Shown piece after piece: positions 26,218 to 35,208 of a stretch of 64,000 nucleotides of DNA. Below the pieces are notes generated by a model. The model worked only from the letters and a program-made list of their open reading frames with translations, made no database searches and had not been told where the DNA came from. The DNA comes from Pelagicoccus sp. SDUM812005 (GTDB lineage Bacteria > Verrucomicrobiota > Verrucomicrobiia > Opitutales > Opitutaceae), in the NCBI RefSeq assembly GCF_031127875.1, contig NZ_JARXIA010000012.1, forward strand, positions 124,001 to 188,000. The letters are read 5' to 3'. How positions within the stretch are numbered: the first letter of the stretch is position 1; each line of letters starts with the position of its first letter. A program made the translations under genes and the position numbers.

Positions 26218-27489
26218 ATGAGAATCTTCTCCCTGCAACGAATCAAAGCCCTCCACCAGCAAGCGAACTTTAGCGGTCTGCTCGCTTCCACCTTCGCCCT
26301 AGGCACCGCCTTCTCATTCGCGGCGCCCTTCCTATCCAAATGGGGGCTCGAAGAGGTTGGCATGACTCCAAGCGGCTTCGGTCTGTTCATGACCGCCACC
26401 TCCCTCTGCGCCATCCTGGCCAGCACCGCCCTCGCTCGCCTCTCGGACTCCCGCTTCTCCCGCCGCCAAATGCTCCTGCTCGGCAGCATCGGCGGCATCC
26501 TCGGCTTCGCCGGCTACGCTCTCGTCCGCAACACCGCAGCCCTGCTCGCCATCGGCTGCAGCTTCCACGCGGTGGCCTCCATCTGCTTCGCCCAGCTATT
26601 TTCCCACGTCAGGGAAACGTATCAACTCTCTGGAGACAACTCGACAAGCTCCAGCATCAGCATGAGCGTCGTGCGGGTCACCTTTTCCTTTTCATGGACC
26701 GTCGGCCCTGCCCTCGGCGCCACCATGCTGCTCGCCTTCGGCTTCCGCGGACTCTTCCTCGCCGCCGCCTTGCTCTACACCGTTTTCTTTATCGGCGTCC
26801 TCAGGTTCGTCCCCGAGCGAAAGCCGAAAGCGAGCGAATCCCCAAGCGGTCCGCCCAGCATCTGGACGACCCTCCGCCACCCGAAGCTTCTGCTCAGCTT
26901 CATCGCCTTCGCCGCCGTATTTGCCGCCACCGCCATCAACATGATGAATCTGCCCCTCGCCATCACCCGCAGCCTCAATGGTAGCGAGAGCGACCTCGGC
27001 ATCATATTCGCCATCGGCCCCATCGCGGAAATCCCCTTGATGATCTGGTTCGGCCAACTGGCCACCCGAGGACACCAACTCCTTCTAATCAAACTCGGAT
27101 TCGTCATAACGGGACTCTACTTCGCCGGACTCTTCATGGCCTTCCAACCATGGCATGTATACACGCTTCAACTACTGAGCGGAGCCTCCTTCGCTATCCT
27201 CTCCAACGTAGCCATCCTCTACTTCCAAGACCTCGCGCCCACGCAGATGGGCCTCGCGACTTCCCTTTTCTCCAACGCCGGCGCCATCGGCAATCTCCTC
27301 GGCATGCTCACCTTCGGTTTCATCCTCGAGCAATGGGGCCACCAATACACCTTCCTCGTCTGCGCCACCCTCACCTTCTTCGGACTATTCCTCATCCTTC
27401 GCGTCAAGGACGGACCCACCAAACACGAAAAAGCGGAGACCCCAAACCGGGATCTCCGCCAACCCACTGCTTCTCAAACGGAGGCTTAA
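26218..27489 (+). CDS. MFS transporter
   Basis: The product has 423 residues with 12 predicted membrane helices in two halves separated by a polar loop (about 200-215, RFVPERKPKASESPSG). The signature between helices 2 and 3 reads ARLSDSRFSRRQMLLLGS, a variant of the MFS G-x-x-x-D-R/K-x-G-R/K motif. The overall look, with many aromatic and serine residues in helix 4, is that of sugar-efflux (SetA-like) or small-solute transporters; the substrate is not predictable. Its last four bases overlap the convergent TonB receptor gene, and its 3' coding end contains the receptor gene's terminator hairpin. Confidence 0.85.
   Translation: MRIFSLQRIKALHQQANFSGLLASTFALGTAFSFAAPFLSKWGLEEVGMTPSGFGLFMTATSLCAILASTALARLSDSRFSRRQMLLLGSIGGILGFAGYALVRNTAALLAIGCSFHAVASICFAQLFSHVRETYQLSGDNSTSSSISMSVVRVTFSFSWTVGPALGATMLLAFGFRGLFLAAALLYTVFFIGVLRFVPERKPKASESPSGPPSIWTTLRHPKLLLSFIAFAAVFAATAINMMNLPLAITRSLNGSESDLGIIFAIGPIAEIPLMIWFGQLATRGHQLLLIKLGFVITGLYFAGLFMAFQPWHVYTLQLLSGASFAILSNVAILYFQDLAPTQMGLATSLFSNAGAIGNLLGMLTFGFILEQWGHQYTFLVCATLTFFGLFLILRVKDGPTKHEKAETPNRDLRQPTASQTEA
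27428..27459 (-). terminator. Terminator of the TonB receptor gene, embedded in the MFS coding end
   Basis: GCGGAGA (27433-27439) pairs with TCTCCGC (27453-27459), with CCC/GGG extending the stem inward. On the minus strand five T follow (complement of 27428-27432). It lies 26 bases after the receptor stop codon, inside codons of the convergent MFS gene. Confidence 0.7.
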
Positions 27490-30400
27490 AAAGCGAGGGT
27501 CGTAGTAAAGAATACCTGTCTTGGATCCACGATGCGGAAGGCGGTCTCTTCGCCATCGGGATTGATCGCGATCGCCTTCAAGCCACCGCTCTCAAACGCG
27601 TCCCGCACGTTGAGCTGGAACTTAAGCTCCGCCCGGTCCCCCTTCAAAGGCATCGTGTAGCTCGCCCAAAGGTCGACATGCGTCTCGTCGCCTCCGTACA
27701 CCGGCTTGTCCGCGTCGAGCTGCCGCACCACGCCGTCCGAATCCGCCGGTCCAGCAAGGTAGCCAATGATCGCCGCATCTTCCCAACGAACGCTGCCACC
27801 CACGCCGAAGCCCTTCAGGCTGCCGTCCATGAACATGTAGTTCGTGATCGCGTTCCAACGCCACTCCTTTTGGCCCGGCGTCTTCTTGCCCGCAAGGGTT
27901 CGCTGCAAGGCCATGTTCGCATCCACGTTCGTATTGAACCACTTCTCCGGCGTATTCAAAACTCCATGCAAAGCATTTCGCTTGGTTCCGATGTCAAAGG
28001 GAGCGTTATCGTTGTCGTAGTCCCAGAAGCTTTGGAATCCTTCCGGCAAGGCATCCGAACGTGCCGCCTTCCAGAAGGCTACCCGCTCTTCCTTCCATGC
28101 CGTATACTCGGGAGCGATATCGCTGTAGACCGTCTTCTGCTGGGCCGCGTTGAACTTGAAGTTCCAGTTCTTGGTAGGATTGTAAACCACCTGCAGCTCC
28201 ATGCCTTTCGCTTCCAAGGTACTCGTTCCCAAAACAGAATCGTTATAGGTCGCGAAATTGTCCGGATACTGCGTGATCTCCGCCACGCGAGCCTCCGCCG
28301 CAGCTCCAGAAAGGCCTTCCTCTTGCGCTACGTAGCGGGCCCAGTCCCCGAAGAAGTCTTCGTCGAAATAGCCCATACGCCAGATAAAGGTCCCCGTGCC
28401 TCCGACCCGAGAGTTCACTTGCCCTGCTTCGAAGAAGTTCAAGTTCGCGTAAAGCTTTCCGTCGAGCAGGTTCAATCCAATCCCCCAGTCCTTGCCTTCG
28501 CCAGTAGGCAACGGCAACGGCTCGCCTGTGCCGATATTGTACACGACGCCGGCCGGGGTGAAGTTGTCCGATTCGTTGTAGTGAAAATTCAACCACGGGG
28601 TCGGCTTAAATACGATGCCGGCCGTACTCGTAGAGCCCGACACTTCCTGCCAGTCGTTGAAGTTAACCGCTACATCCGCCGGATCCGCCATGCCCGTGCT
28701 CGGGTCAATCGCCGGAAAGCTGCTGGTGCGGCCTTTGTTGTCGTCCTGACGCCAACCAAGGGTAGTTACGATCTTATCGTCCCACAAACGGCTCTGCAAA
28801 ACGAAGGCTTCCGAATCCGTCTCTTGCTGCCCGCCATCGGACACGAAATGCAGCGTGCGGCCGAGCGCCACCGTTTCGCTTCCCGAAGTAAAAGAGTCAA
28901 GGCTCGCGTCCGCCGCCACTGGACCGGACGGGTAGGCCACTGACAAAGTTGCCGTCTCAGGACCATTGAAAATGTATCCAGGATCGTTAGACACGATTCC
29001 GTCAGAGCCACCAAGGTACATACGCTTATAGATGGCCCCGCCCACTCCGCCAACCCGATTGCTCTGGTCAACCCAAGGATTGTCGGATAAGGCCACTTGC
29101 CGCCAACGGTAATAAGCCGTATCGTATTCACGCGAACTCATCAACCCCATGGCCCGATGCGATCCGAAGTGACGCATCCAACCATCGCTCTCCGTAAAAT
29201 CCAACTCGTAAGCCAAGGTCGCCCGCAATGCAGCGTTGTCCTCAACCTGCACAAAATCGTCCGGTTCGCGAATCTCGATAAAAGGGCGTCCAAAATAAGG
29301 ATTCGCGCTTCCGTCCAAAAGGTGGGTATTGGGGTCTATCTCGATCGTAGCGCCCGTTTGCTGGCCGATAAAGTAGCTATTGGTCGCCTCGTACGATTCC
29401 TCGATATATCCAACGTTCAAATACAGGTTAGGAAGTATCTTCTGATCCCACTCCAAGGTCGCGATCGACGCGTCCGCGCTGCCAACATTGCTGGAAATGA
29501 TATTCAAATGCTCCCAATCGTAGAGATCCTGATTCGTCACGCCCGGATAGATGTAGAGCGGATCGAGCGTCTCACCATTCGTACGCAACATTCGGTAAAC
29601 CGTCCCGCCCGCGACCACGCCTGCGTCGTTACCTAAGCTACGCTGGTTGCCGCCAAGCAAGCTCCCTTGGTCGTAGTGGAAAACCGGACGCGTGGAAGGC
29701 GCCGCCAAACCAGCCGGCAAATCGCTGTTGGAGTCGATGGGACCAAAGGTCTGGCCATTCAACGTGTAGCTACGGGTCGTAGGGTTCCAGGTCGGGCTTC
29801 CAGCCTCCTTCCAAGGCGTGACCATGTCACGCGGGGTCACATTGTTCGGACGGCGATTTTCGTTTTCATAGTTCTCGTAAGTGCCACGAAAGGTCGTCTT
29901 CTCCGAAGGCTTGTAGGTGACTGCCAAATACTGCCGATCCGTCTCATCGTAGGACGGCTTGCGACGGAACCCCTTTTCCTCGTGCAACATCGCCACGTTC
30001 ACCGCCAGAATATCCTCAACGATGGTCGTGTTGTAGTTCCCGCTTACGCGAAACGCGTCCCAACTCCCCAGCCGAACCTGGGCCTTGCCGGACTCCGTAC
30101 CGATCATCGCCTTCTCTTGGCTCTGGTTCACGATACCGGCCGCGCTCCCGAGTCCGAACAAGATGCTATTCGGACCGCGGTTAATCTCTACCGAGCGCGT
30201 ATTGTACGAGTCGAAAGGAATACGGGCGATACTCGGAAAATAGTCCCTAGCAGTATCCGCCGGAGCAATACCGCGGACACGATTCGCCGTGGAAGGGCCA
30301 CTCGCCACACCGCCATTGCTCCGTCCAGCCCCGTGGTCGCGCACCGCCCCGTCCTTATCGATTTCATAGGAAGTATAGTTCCCCATCCCTTCCGTATTGG

Positions 30401-31124
30401 CTTCGTAGAGGAAAACGTCGTTGATATCCACCGCAGCCGTGTCTTCAAGCTGCTGGCTAGTCACCACCGTGATCGAGGAAGCCAGATCCGAAATGCTACT
30501 GTTCAAACGGCTACCCGCCAGAGTATTCTCCGAATAGTAGCCAATATCGTTTTCGGAGTTCTTAATTTCGAAAGGGGACAACTCAAAAACCTGCCCGTCC
30601 TCCAATCCATCGTTCTGGGCACTGCCCGCCACAGGGACAACGACCGCTAAAAGGCCCTTAAAGAGCTTACCTAGCTTTTTGCTTTTCTTATTGGGTTCAA
30701 AATTCATCTGAGATTCGTTATTTGTATTTTGTAAGTCAGCGGACTCGTCGGCCCCCGTCCGGGCTCCAGCCAATCTCGACCGCTCTACGATTCCATAAGC
30801 TCCTCCCCGACTAACCGGGACGGCCACGAGCGGGGTGCCCTCCAGCATCAAGTCCAAGGCTTCTTGCACTTCGTAGTGCCCCTCGATGGTATTCGTCCGC
30901 ACTTCGGACGAAGCCCCAACTGAAATCAGGATTTCCACCCCACCTTGACGCGCCGCAACTTTCAAGGCCTCGGCCGCATCCCCCGATTCCACATCGAAGT
31001 AAGCGCCGCAAGTATCCGGACACAGGATACCCGCCCACGTCGAGAGCACGCCGACCATCAAAATCCAAACGTTGCGTTGGCAACGATATAACATCAGCAA
31101 TACAGGACTTGAAAGAGTGGGCAA
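27486..31124 (-). CDS. TonB-dependent receptor with N-terminal STN signalling domain
   Basis: The product has 1212 residues. A signal peptide (about 18-36) is followed by an STN domain (about 40-120: FDVESGDAAEALKVAARQ, then EGHYEVQEALDLMLEGT), the periplasmic module that talks to FecR proteins. Next is a linker and, from Met140, a second signal-peptide-like segment (KKLGKLFKGLLAVVVPVAG), then plug entry VFELSPFEI, plug motifs (AGSRLNSSISDLASSITVV, RSVEINRGPNSILFGLGS) and a beta barrel ending in aromatic Phe (VFFTTTLAF). With the FecR and sigma genes upstream it forms a surface-signalling system: substrate binding outside releases the sigma factor inside. The substrate is unknown. Length and residue style match the large receptors common in Opitutales. 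Confidence 0.92.
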   Translation of the reverse strand: MPTLSSPVLLMLYRCQRNVWILMVGVLSTWAGILCPDTCGAYFDVESGDAAEALKVAARQGGVEILISVGASSEVRTNTIEGHYEVQEALDLMLEGTPLVAVPVSRGGAYGIVERSRLAGARTGADESADLQNTNNESQMNFEPNKKSKKLGKLFKGLLAVVVPVAGSAQNDGLEDGQVFELSPFEIKNSENDIGYYSENTLAGSRLNSSISDLASSITVVTSQQLEDTAAVDINDVFLYEANTEGMGNYTSYEIDKDGAVRDHGAGRSNGGVASGPSTANRVRGIAPADTARDYFPSIARIPFDSYNTRSVEINRGPNSILFGLGSAAGIVNQSQEKAMIGTESGKAQVRLGSWDAFRVSGNYNTTIVEDILAVNVAMLHEEKGFRRKPSYDETDRQYLAVTYKPSEKTTFRGTYENYENENRRPNNVTPRDMVTPWKEAGSPTWNPTTRSYTLNGQTFGPIDSNSDLPAGLAAPSTRPVFHYDQGSLLGGNQRSLGNDAGVVAGGTVYRMLRTNGETLDPLYIYPGVTNQDLYDWEHLNIISSNVGSADASIATLEWDQKILPNLYLNVGYIEESYEATNSYFIGQQTGATIEIDPNTHLLDGSANPYFGRPFIEIREPDDFVQVEDNAALRATLAYELDFTESDGWMRHFGSHRAMGLMSSREYDTAYYRWRQVALSDNPWVDQSNRVGGVGGAIYKRMYLGGSDGIVSNDPGYIFNGPETATLSVAYPSGPVAADASLDSFTSGSETVALGRTLHFVSDGGQQETDSEAFVLQSRLWDDKIVTTLGWRQDDNKGRTSSFPAIDPSTGMADPADVAVNFNDWQEVSGSTSTAGIVFKPTPWLNFHYNESDNFTPAGVVYNIGTGEPLPLPTGEGKDWGIGLNLLDGKLYANLNFFEAGQVNSRVGGTGTFIWRMGYFDEDFFGDWARYVAQEEGLSGAAAEARVAEITQYPDNFATYNDSVLGTSTLEAKGMELQVVYNPTKNWNFKFNAAQQKTVYSDIAPEYTAWKEERVAFWKAARSDALPEGFQSFWDYDNDNAPFDIGTKRNALHGVLNTPEKWFNTNVDANMALQRTLAGKKTPGQKEWRWNAITNYMFMDGSLKGFGVGGSVRWEDAAIIGYLAGPADSDGVVRQLDADKPVYGGDETHVDLWASYTMPLKGDRAELKFQLNVRDAFESGGLKAIAINPDGEETAFRIVDPRQVFFTTTLAF

Positions 31125-31228
31125 GGGGCATAGCTAAATCGGCTCGTCCCTATGACACTTCGCTATTATTAATTAACTAAATAGAACCTTATATATTATA
31201 TAAATTCTGGCTAAGATCCAAAGAGCTC
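31125..31228. promoter_or_regulatory. A+T-rich region upstream of the STN-TonB receptor
   Basis: Between the FecR stop and the receptor start lies a block with TTATATATTATATAA at about 31190-31204 and TTAATTAA near 31171. Its base composition is far from the flanking genes, so it probably holds the receptor promoter, perhaps recognised by the neighbouring sigma factor. No box was assigned. Confidence 0.4.
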
Positions 31229-32284
31229 CTATCGATCGAGATACAAGGTTATCTTCGACAAGCCACTTCGCTCCGATCGAACATTCTCCGTAAGCGAAAG
31301 AAGCTCCACAAATTCGTCCATGCGATTCGGGCGAATCGCCGCCGTAATCGGCAAATCCAGAAGCTCAGCGTCGGCGATCACCAGTTGGGTATGGTTGCGG
31401 CGATTGAACTCCAGGATCACTTCCGATAGCGGTGTCTCCGTGAAGTCTAGGGTCTCGTTCTTCCAAGCAAGACGCTGCTTGATCACCACCGTCGAAACCT
31501 CCTCCACCACCAAGGGCACAAGCTTCGAATTGAGCGAAACCACGGAACGCTGCCCTGCTTGCAAGGCCTTCACCAAAGGCTCGAGCTCGTCCACGATACT
31601 ATCGCGCGTAGTCGCGATCGAAGGGTTCATCAAAACCTTCCCTTCCGTCACGAGAACCTCCACCTCGTCCGGACTCAAGCTCACGTTGAAAGCGGTTCCC
31701 ACCGCCTGCACCACCGTCCCTCGCGCCCGCACCACAAACGGTCGCTCCTCATCCTTCGCTACCGTAAAATGCGCCTCGCCCGCCAGCAGGTCCACCAACC
31801 TCCTGTCCTCCAGGAAGCGCACCGCCACCTGTCCGCCGCGATTCAGCTCCACCACCGAACCGTCTTCCAGCACGTGATGCTCGTAGTAGCGGGCCGATTC
31901 GCCGGAAGCCAGCATCGTCGGCTCCGAACCGCCGCCTTGCAGAACCAAGAACCAAACGAGTAATGAAAATGCCAATACAGCCGCCATTCCCGCCCAAGCC
32001 AAGCCTCGCGCGTGCACGACGCGACGCGGAGCTACCGCCAGCAGATCGGGATTCGGCTCCAAGCTATGTTCCGGGCGCCACTCTGCCAAAAGGTTCATGC
32101 GATCCCAAATCCGCTTCAGCTCCCCATACTTCTCGGCATGCAAGGGACTCTCCGCCAACCAATCGAAAAACCGGTCCTGCTCATGCGGCTCCAAACCGGA
32201 GTCCTGTTTCGCGAGCCATTCCGACGCGGCTTCCCTGATTCTCTCGGATTCCGAGAACTGATTCGGTTCCTCTTCCATCTTCAC
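31229..32284 (-). CDS. FecR-type transmembrane anti-sigma regulator
   Basis: The product has 351 residues. The N-terminal cytoplasmic part (EAASEWLAKQDSGLEPHEQ, FDWLAESPLHAEKYGELKR) binds the sigma factor in this family. A single membrane helix follows (about 95-115, GLAWAGMAAVLAFSLLVWFLV), then the FecR periplasmic domain (DGSVVELNRGGQVAVRF, LLAGEAHFTVAKDEERPF, VVQAVGTAFNVSLSPDEVEV). The C-terminus (about 270-340) resembles an STN-like module (LDFTETPLSEVILEFNRRN). Its ATG overlaps the TGA of the sigma gene (ATGA), so the two are coupled. It should relay the signal from the STN domain of the downstream TonB receptor. Confidence 0.93.
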   Translation of the reverse strand: MKMEEEPNQFSESERIREAASEWLAKQDSGLEPHEQDRFFDWLAESPLHAEKYGELKRIWDRMNLLAEWRPEHSLEPNPDLLAVAPRRVVHARGLAWAGMAAVLAFSLLVWFLVLQGGGSEPTMLASGESARYYEHHVLEDGSVVELNRGGQVAVRFLEDRRLVDLLAGEAHFTVAKDEERPFVVRARGTVVQAVGTAFNVSLSPDEVEVLVTEGKVLMNPSIATTRDSIVDELEPLVKALQAGQRSVVSLNSKLVPLVVEEVSTVVIKQRLAWKNETLDFTETPLSEVILEFNRRNHTQLVIADAELLDLPITAAIRPNRMDEFVELLSLTENVRSERSGLSKITLYLDR

Positions 32285-32820
32285 AGCTTACCTGACGCGC
32301 AATATCTTTCTACGAAGTCCGCGCACTTGTTCACACCTATCGTGATCTGCGCGTTCACCGTGCGCGCCGAAATATTGAGCTTCTTAGCGATCTCCCGCTG
32401 GGACATCCCGTACACCTTCCGGAGCGTGAAGATCTGCCGGCAACGATCCGGCAAGGACTGGATCGCCTTCGTCAAGATCTCCAGCTCCTGGTTCCGAGCC
32501 ACCCTCTCGTGCACCTCGCTGCCTTCCTCGACAAAGTCGCACTCCTCCATCGCCACCGCCCGATGCTCTTCCCGCACCTTCGCATACCGCAAGGCATTGA
32601 GGGCCGCATTTCTCGCCGTCGCAAAAAGAAAGGCCTTCGGGGCCCGAACCACCTCCTTGCGGTTGGCCTTCATCACCTTCAGGTAAGCCTCCTGCACGAC
32701 ATCGTCGATATCGACGCCAGTCGGAAACTTGCTCTTTAGCCAGGCGCGTAGAACCGAGTCGTGGGGATACAGATTTTCGGCGAACCAAGAGTCCTCTTGG
32801 CTTGTTCGGACATTAAACAT
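32281..32820 (-). CDS. FecI-type ECF RNA polymerase sigma factor
   Basis: From the ATG at 32818-32820 the product has 179 residues. Region 2 reads VLRAWLKSKFPTGVDIDDVV, QEAYLKVMKANRKE and APKAFLFATARNAALNALR; region 4 reads AIQSLPDRCRQIFTLRKVYG and MSQREIAKKLNISARTVNA. The frame opens 26 codons earlier, but that part (SPSCGLGCLDRQVP) does not fit a sigma factor, while MFNVRTSQEDSWFAENL does. Sigma, FecR and the STN receptor together make up the classical Fec-type cell-surface signalling cassette. Expression is presumably limited until the receptor is occupied. Confidence 0.92.
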   Translation of the reverse strand: MFNVRTSQEDSWFAENLYPHDSVLRAWLKSKFPTGVDIDDVVQEAYLKVMKANRKEVVRAPKAFLFATARNAALNALRYAKVREEHRAVAMEECDFVEEGSEVHERVARNQELEILTKAIQSLPDRCRQIFTLRKVYGMSQREIAKKLNISARTVNAQITIGVNKCADFVERYCASGKL

Positions 32821-32949
32821 GGGCTGGATACGGGGTGGTACTTGTCTATCGAGACACCCCAGACCACAGCTTGGACTAAACGAAAAAGCGACCGCCACGA
32901 AATTGGACAGTTTGAATCGAGCCCTCCCGCGCCCTTCCCTCCACCCGAG

Positions 32950-34854
32950 CTACCGGACCGAATCCTGGTTCTCCAACGCCACTCGATCCACTCGGGACCG
33001 CTTGTTCGGGAGCCTAATCCGAAACACCGTTTCCCCGAACTCCGTATCGCAAAAGATCTCCCCGCCGTGCGCCTCCACGAACTCCTTGGCGATCGCGAGG
33101 CCCAGCCCAGTCCCCGCAGACTTCCCCTCCGTCTTGAACGGCTCGAACAAACGCTCGGCGATCTCCTTGCCCACCCCGGGCCCATTGTCGGATACCGAAA
33201 TCGCGGTTTCGCTTTCGCCCACCTCGACCTCCACCAGCACCCGCGGATCCTCCACCTTCGCCTGGTCCAAAGCTTCCAGCGCGTTCTTCACCAAGTTCAC
33301 CACCACTCGGCTCACCTTCATAGCATCCAAGCTAACGTCCCCCCGCCCGAGCAATCGGCACTGCACCGGCACTCCTTGAAACGCCGCAACTGAACGAGCA
33401 ATCTCCCCCTCCAAGGAAGCGATAAACTCCTCGGCCGGGAGCGTCTCTATCTTCGGCTCCAAAGTACGTACATAGTCGAGCATGTCGCTGATCATCGACA
33501 AGCATTTCCTCGACGCCTCGCCCATGCTCTCGGCCAGCCACCCTCGATCCACAGGTAGATTCGACGTGTCCGCCATCAAGTCGCTACAGGTCTTGATCGT
33601 GCAAATGGGCGAGCGTAAGTCGTGAGCCAGCATCGTCATGCTCCGCCCCAACTCCGATAGCTTGTTCTTTTGCCTGAGCGTCGTATTCAACTCTTGGTTA
33701 CGTAACCTCAGCTCGCGAGTCTTCCGCCTCACCATCAAACGCAGCGACACGATCGACGCCAGCAACCCCAAAAAGGCGAACACTACAAACAAGCTCTGCC
33801 AGTAGTACTCCTCGAAAAAGCGCGGCTTCCGATTCAGCAAAAGACTGCCCTCAGGCAACAGCGACGCGGCTATCCCAAACTGGCGACGCAAACTGTCGTC
33901 AAAGACATAGGCGTACAGCCCCTCCCCGAAAACATCCTCTCCCAACAAGGCCTCGCCGCCCATCAGGCGCAGGCTCTGCACCGCCGCCATCCTTCCCGCT
34001 CGCTGCGATAGCATCATCTTGCCGCCCAGCACCCCGTCCACCATCAGCGTATCCCACATCGTGTAGAACTTCAGCCGCAAACCCTCGATCAAATGCGGCA
34101 TCCCTTCCGCCGGGATCGCAGGCTCCCCTTGGGCGCCCTTGAAATAAGGCAGAAGGACCACCGGGCTTCCCGCCGGCAAGCCCTCCAAGCGAGCCCGAAT
34201 CTCGCTAAAGCTTCCACCCAAATACACCATCCGCGATCCCAAGCCCAAAGCCGTCGCCGCGCGCTCCACCGTCCCCCGATAATGGGAGCTCACCGAGCTC
34301 TCCTCGTCGTAGACCACCTGGATAGGTCCGCTGCCTTCCACCCGCGCGATCAGCTCCAGGACCTCCGAAAAGTTTTGCTCCGGAAAAACGACGTAGTTCG
34401 AAAGCTCCCCCTCGGGAACCTCGCCGCCCAGCTGCAAGCTTTCGATCAGGTTCAACCGCTTCGCCTCCGAGTGAAACCCTTCGTAACGCTGCCCCCAACG
34501 AATCGCCCCATCGCCAAACAGAACCAGCAGGTCCAGCTCCTGACGATACTTCCCCCTCAAGTACCGTTCGAAATTCGCCTCGTGCTCCTCTCCGCTAAAA
34601 GCGGGATACGATAAATACTCGCGATATAGAACCACGTCCTTGCCCAAGCCCTCCGCCAGTCCCGACATGAAACCGGCCTGGAACGGCAACGCCTCCGCGT
34701 AAGGGCCGATCGCCAGCACACGCCTCGACGCTTCCGCAGCCTGAACGCTACCCGCCCCCAACAACCCGCCAAACGCCAACAACACGCCTCTCCCCAGCCA
34801 CGACACAGCGCCCCTCTCCGCCCAACCGCATGCCGTAATCGCGCCCCAAAACAT
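32950..34854 (-). CDS. Sensor histidine kinase with ABC-type substrate-binding-like periplasmic domain
   Basis: From the ATG at 34852-34854 the product has 634 residues. A signal/anchor segment (GRGVLLAFGGLLGAGSVQA) precedes a periplasmic domain of about 270 residues (VLAIGPYAEALPFQAGFM, DLLVLFGDGAIRWGQRY, GSPVVLLPYF) that looks like the ABC substrate-binding fold used by some sensor kinases. One membrane helix follows (about 345-365, SLFVVFAFLGLLASIVSLRL). The transmitter has His411 in MLAHDLRSPICTIKTCSD, then VVNLVKNALEALDQA, DNGPGVGKEIAERLFEPF and GTGLGLAIAKEFVEAHGG. There is no receiver domain and no response regulator gene beside it. The upstream frame adds 21 residues that fit less well. 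It is divergent from the sulfatase gene. Confidence 0.88.
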   Translation of the reverse strand: MFWGAITACGWAERGAVSWLGRGVLLAFGGLLGAGSVQAAEASRRVLAIGPYAEALPFQAGFMSGLAEGLGKDVVLYREYLSYPAFSGEEHEANFERYLRGKYRQELDLLVLFGDGAIRWGQRYEGFHSEAKRLNLIESLQLGGEVPEGELSNYVVFPEQNFSEVLELIARVEGSGPIQVVYDEESSVSSHYRGTVERAATALGLGSRMVYLGGSFSEIRARLEGLPAGSPVVLLPYFKGAQGEPAIPAEGMPHLIEGLRLKFYTMWDTLMVDGVLGGKMMLSQRAGRMAAVQSLRLMGGEALLGEDVFGEGLYAYVFDDSLRRQFGIAASLLPEGSLLLNRKPRFFEEYYWQSLFVVFAFLGLLASIVSLRLMVRRKTRELRLRNQELNTTLRQKNKLSELGRSMTMLAHDLRSPICTIKTCSDLMADTSNLPVDRGWLAESMGEASRKCLSMISDMLDYVRTLEPKIETLPAEEFIASLEGEIARSVAAFQGVPVQCRLLGRGDVSLDAMKVSRVVVNLVKNALEALDQAKVEDPRVLVEVEVGESETAISVSDNGPGVGKEIAERLFEPFKTEGKSAGTGLGLAIAKEFVEAHGGEIFCDTEFGETVFRIRLPNKRSRVDRVALENQDSVR

Positions 34855-35208
34855 AGGTACATTAATACCAGCATTTCGCTCAAAGCCAAGAGGAGAGGAA
34901 CGAACTGCAAATTGCACCTAACGCTATCCACCAAGTCCCTAAGCGCAGACCTGCCCGCGCTACCTACCCCAGCCTCCTTCCCACCGCTAAAAGCACCAAC
35001 CCAGCAGTCTCCAAACATCCAGCCTCCCCCACCGAACCAAACAGATTCCCTAGAGTCAACTATTCCCGTTCGTATTCTTATTCCCAATACAAAACGTCCC
35101 CAAAAAGCAGGAGCAGCCGCCTCAATATTACAACTCTGTAATGTAGCTGCACTTATCTTGTCATCCACCCCGCCTAATCTACGTTCAAATCCTCTATCCC
35201 CCCTGCCA
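34855..35208. promoter_or_regulatory. Divergent promoter region between the histidine kinase and the YHYH-sulfatase operon
   Basis: The 354 bases contain no convincing gene. They have a lower G+C middle (about 35040-35160, with short AT-rich blocks such as ATATTACAACTCTG) unlike the flanking coding DNA, which fits two back-to-back promoters. The in-frame upstream extension of the sulfatase ORF here is proline/serine-rich and probably not translated. Confidence 0.45.
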
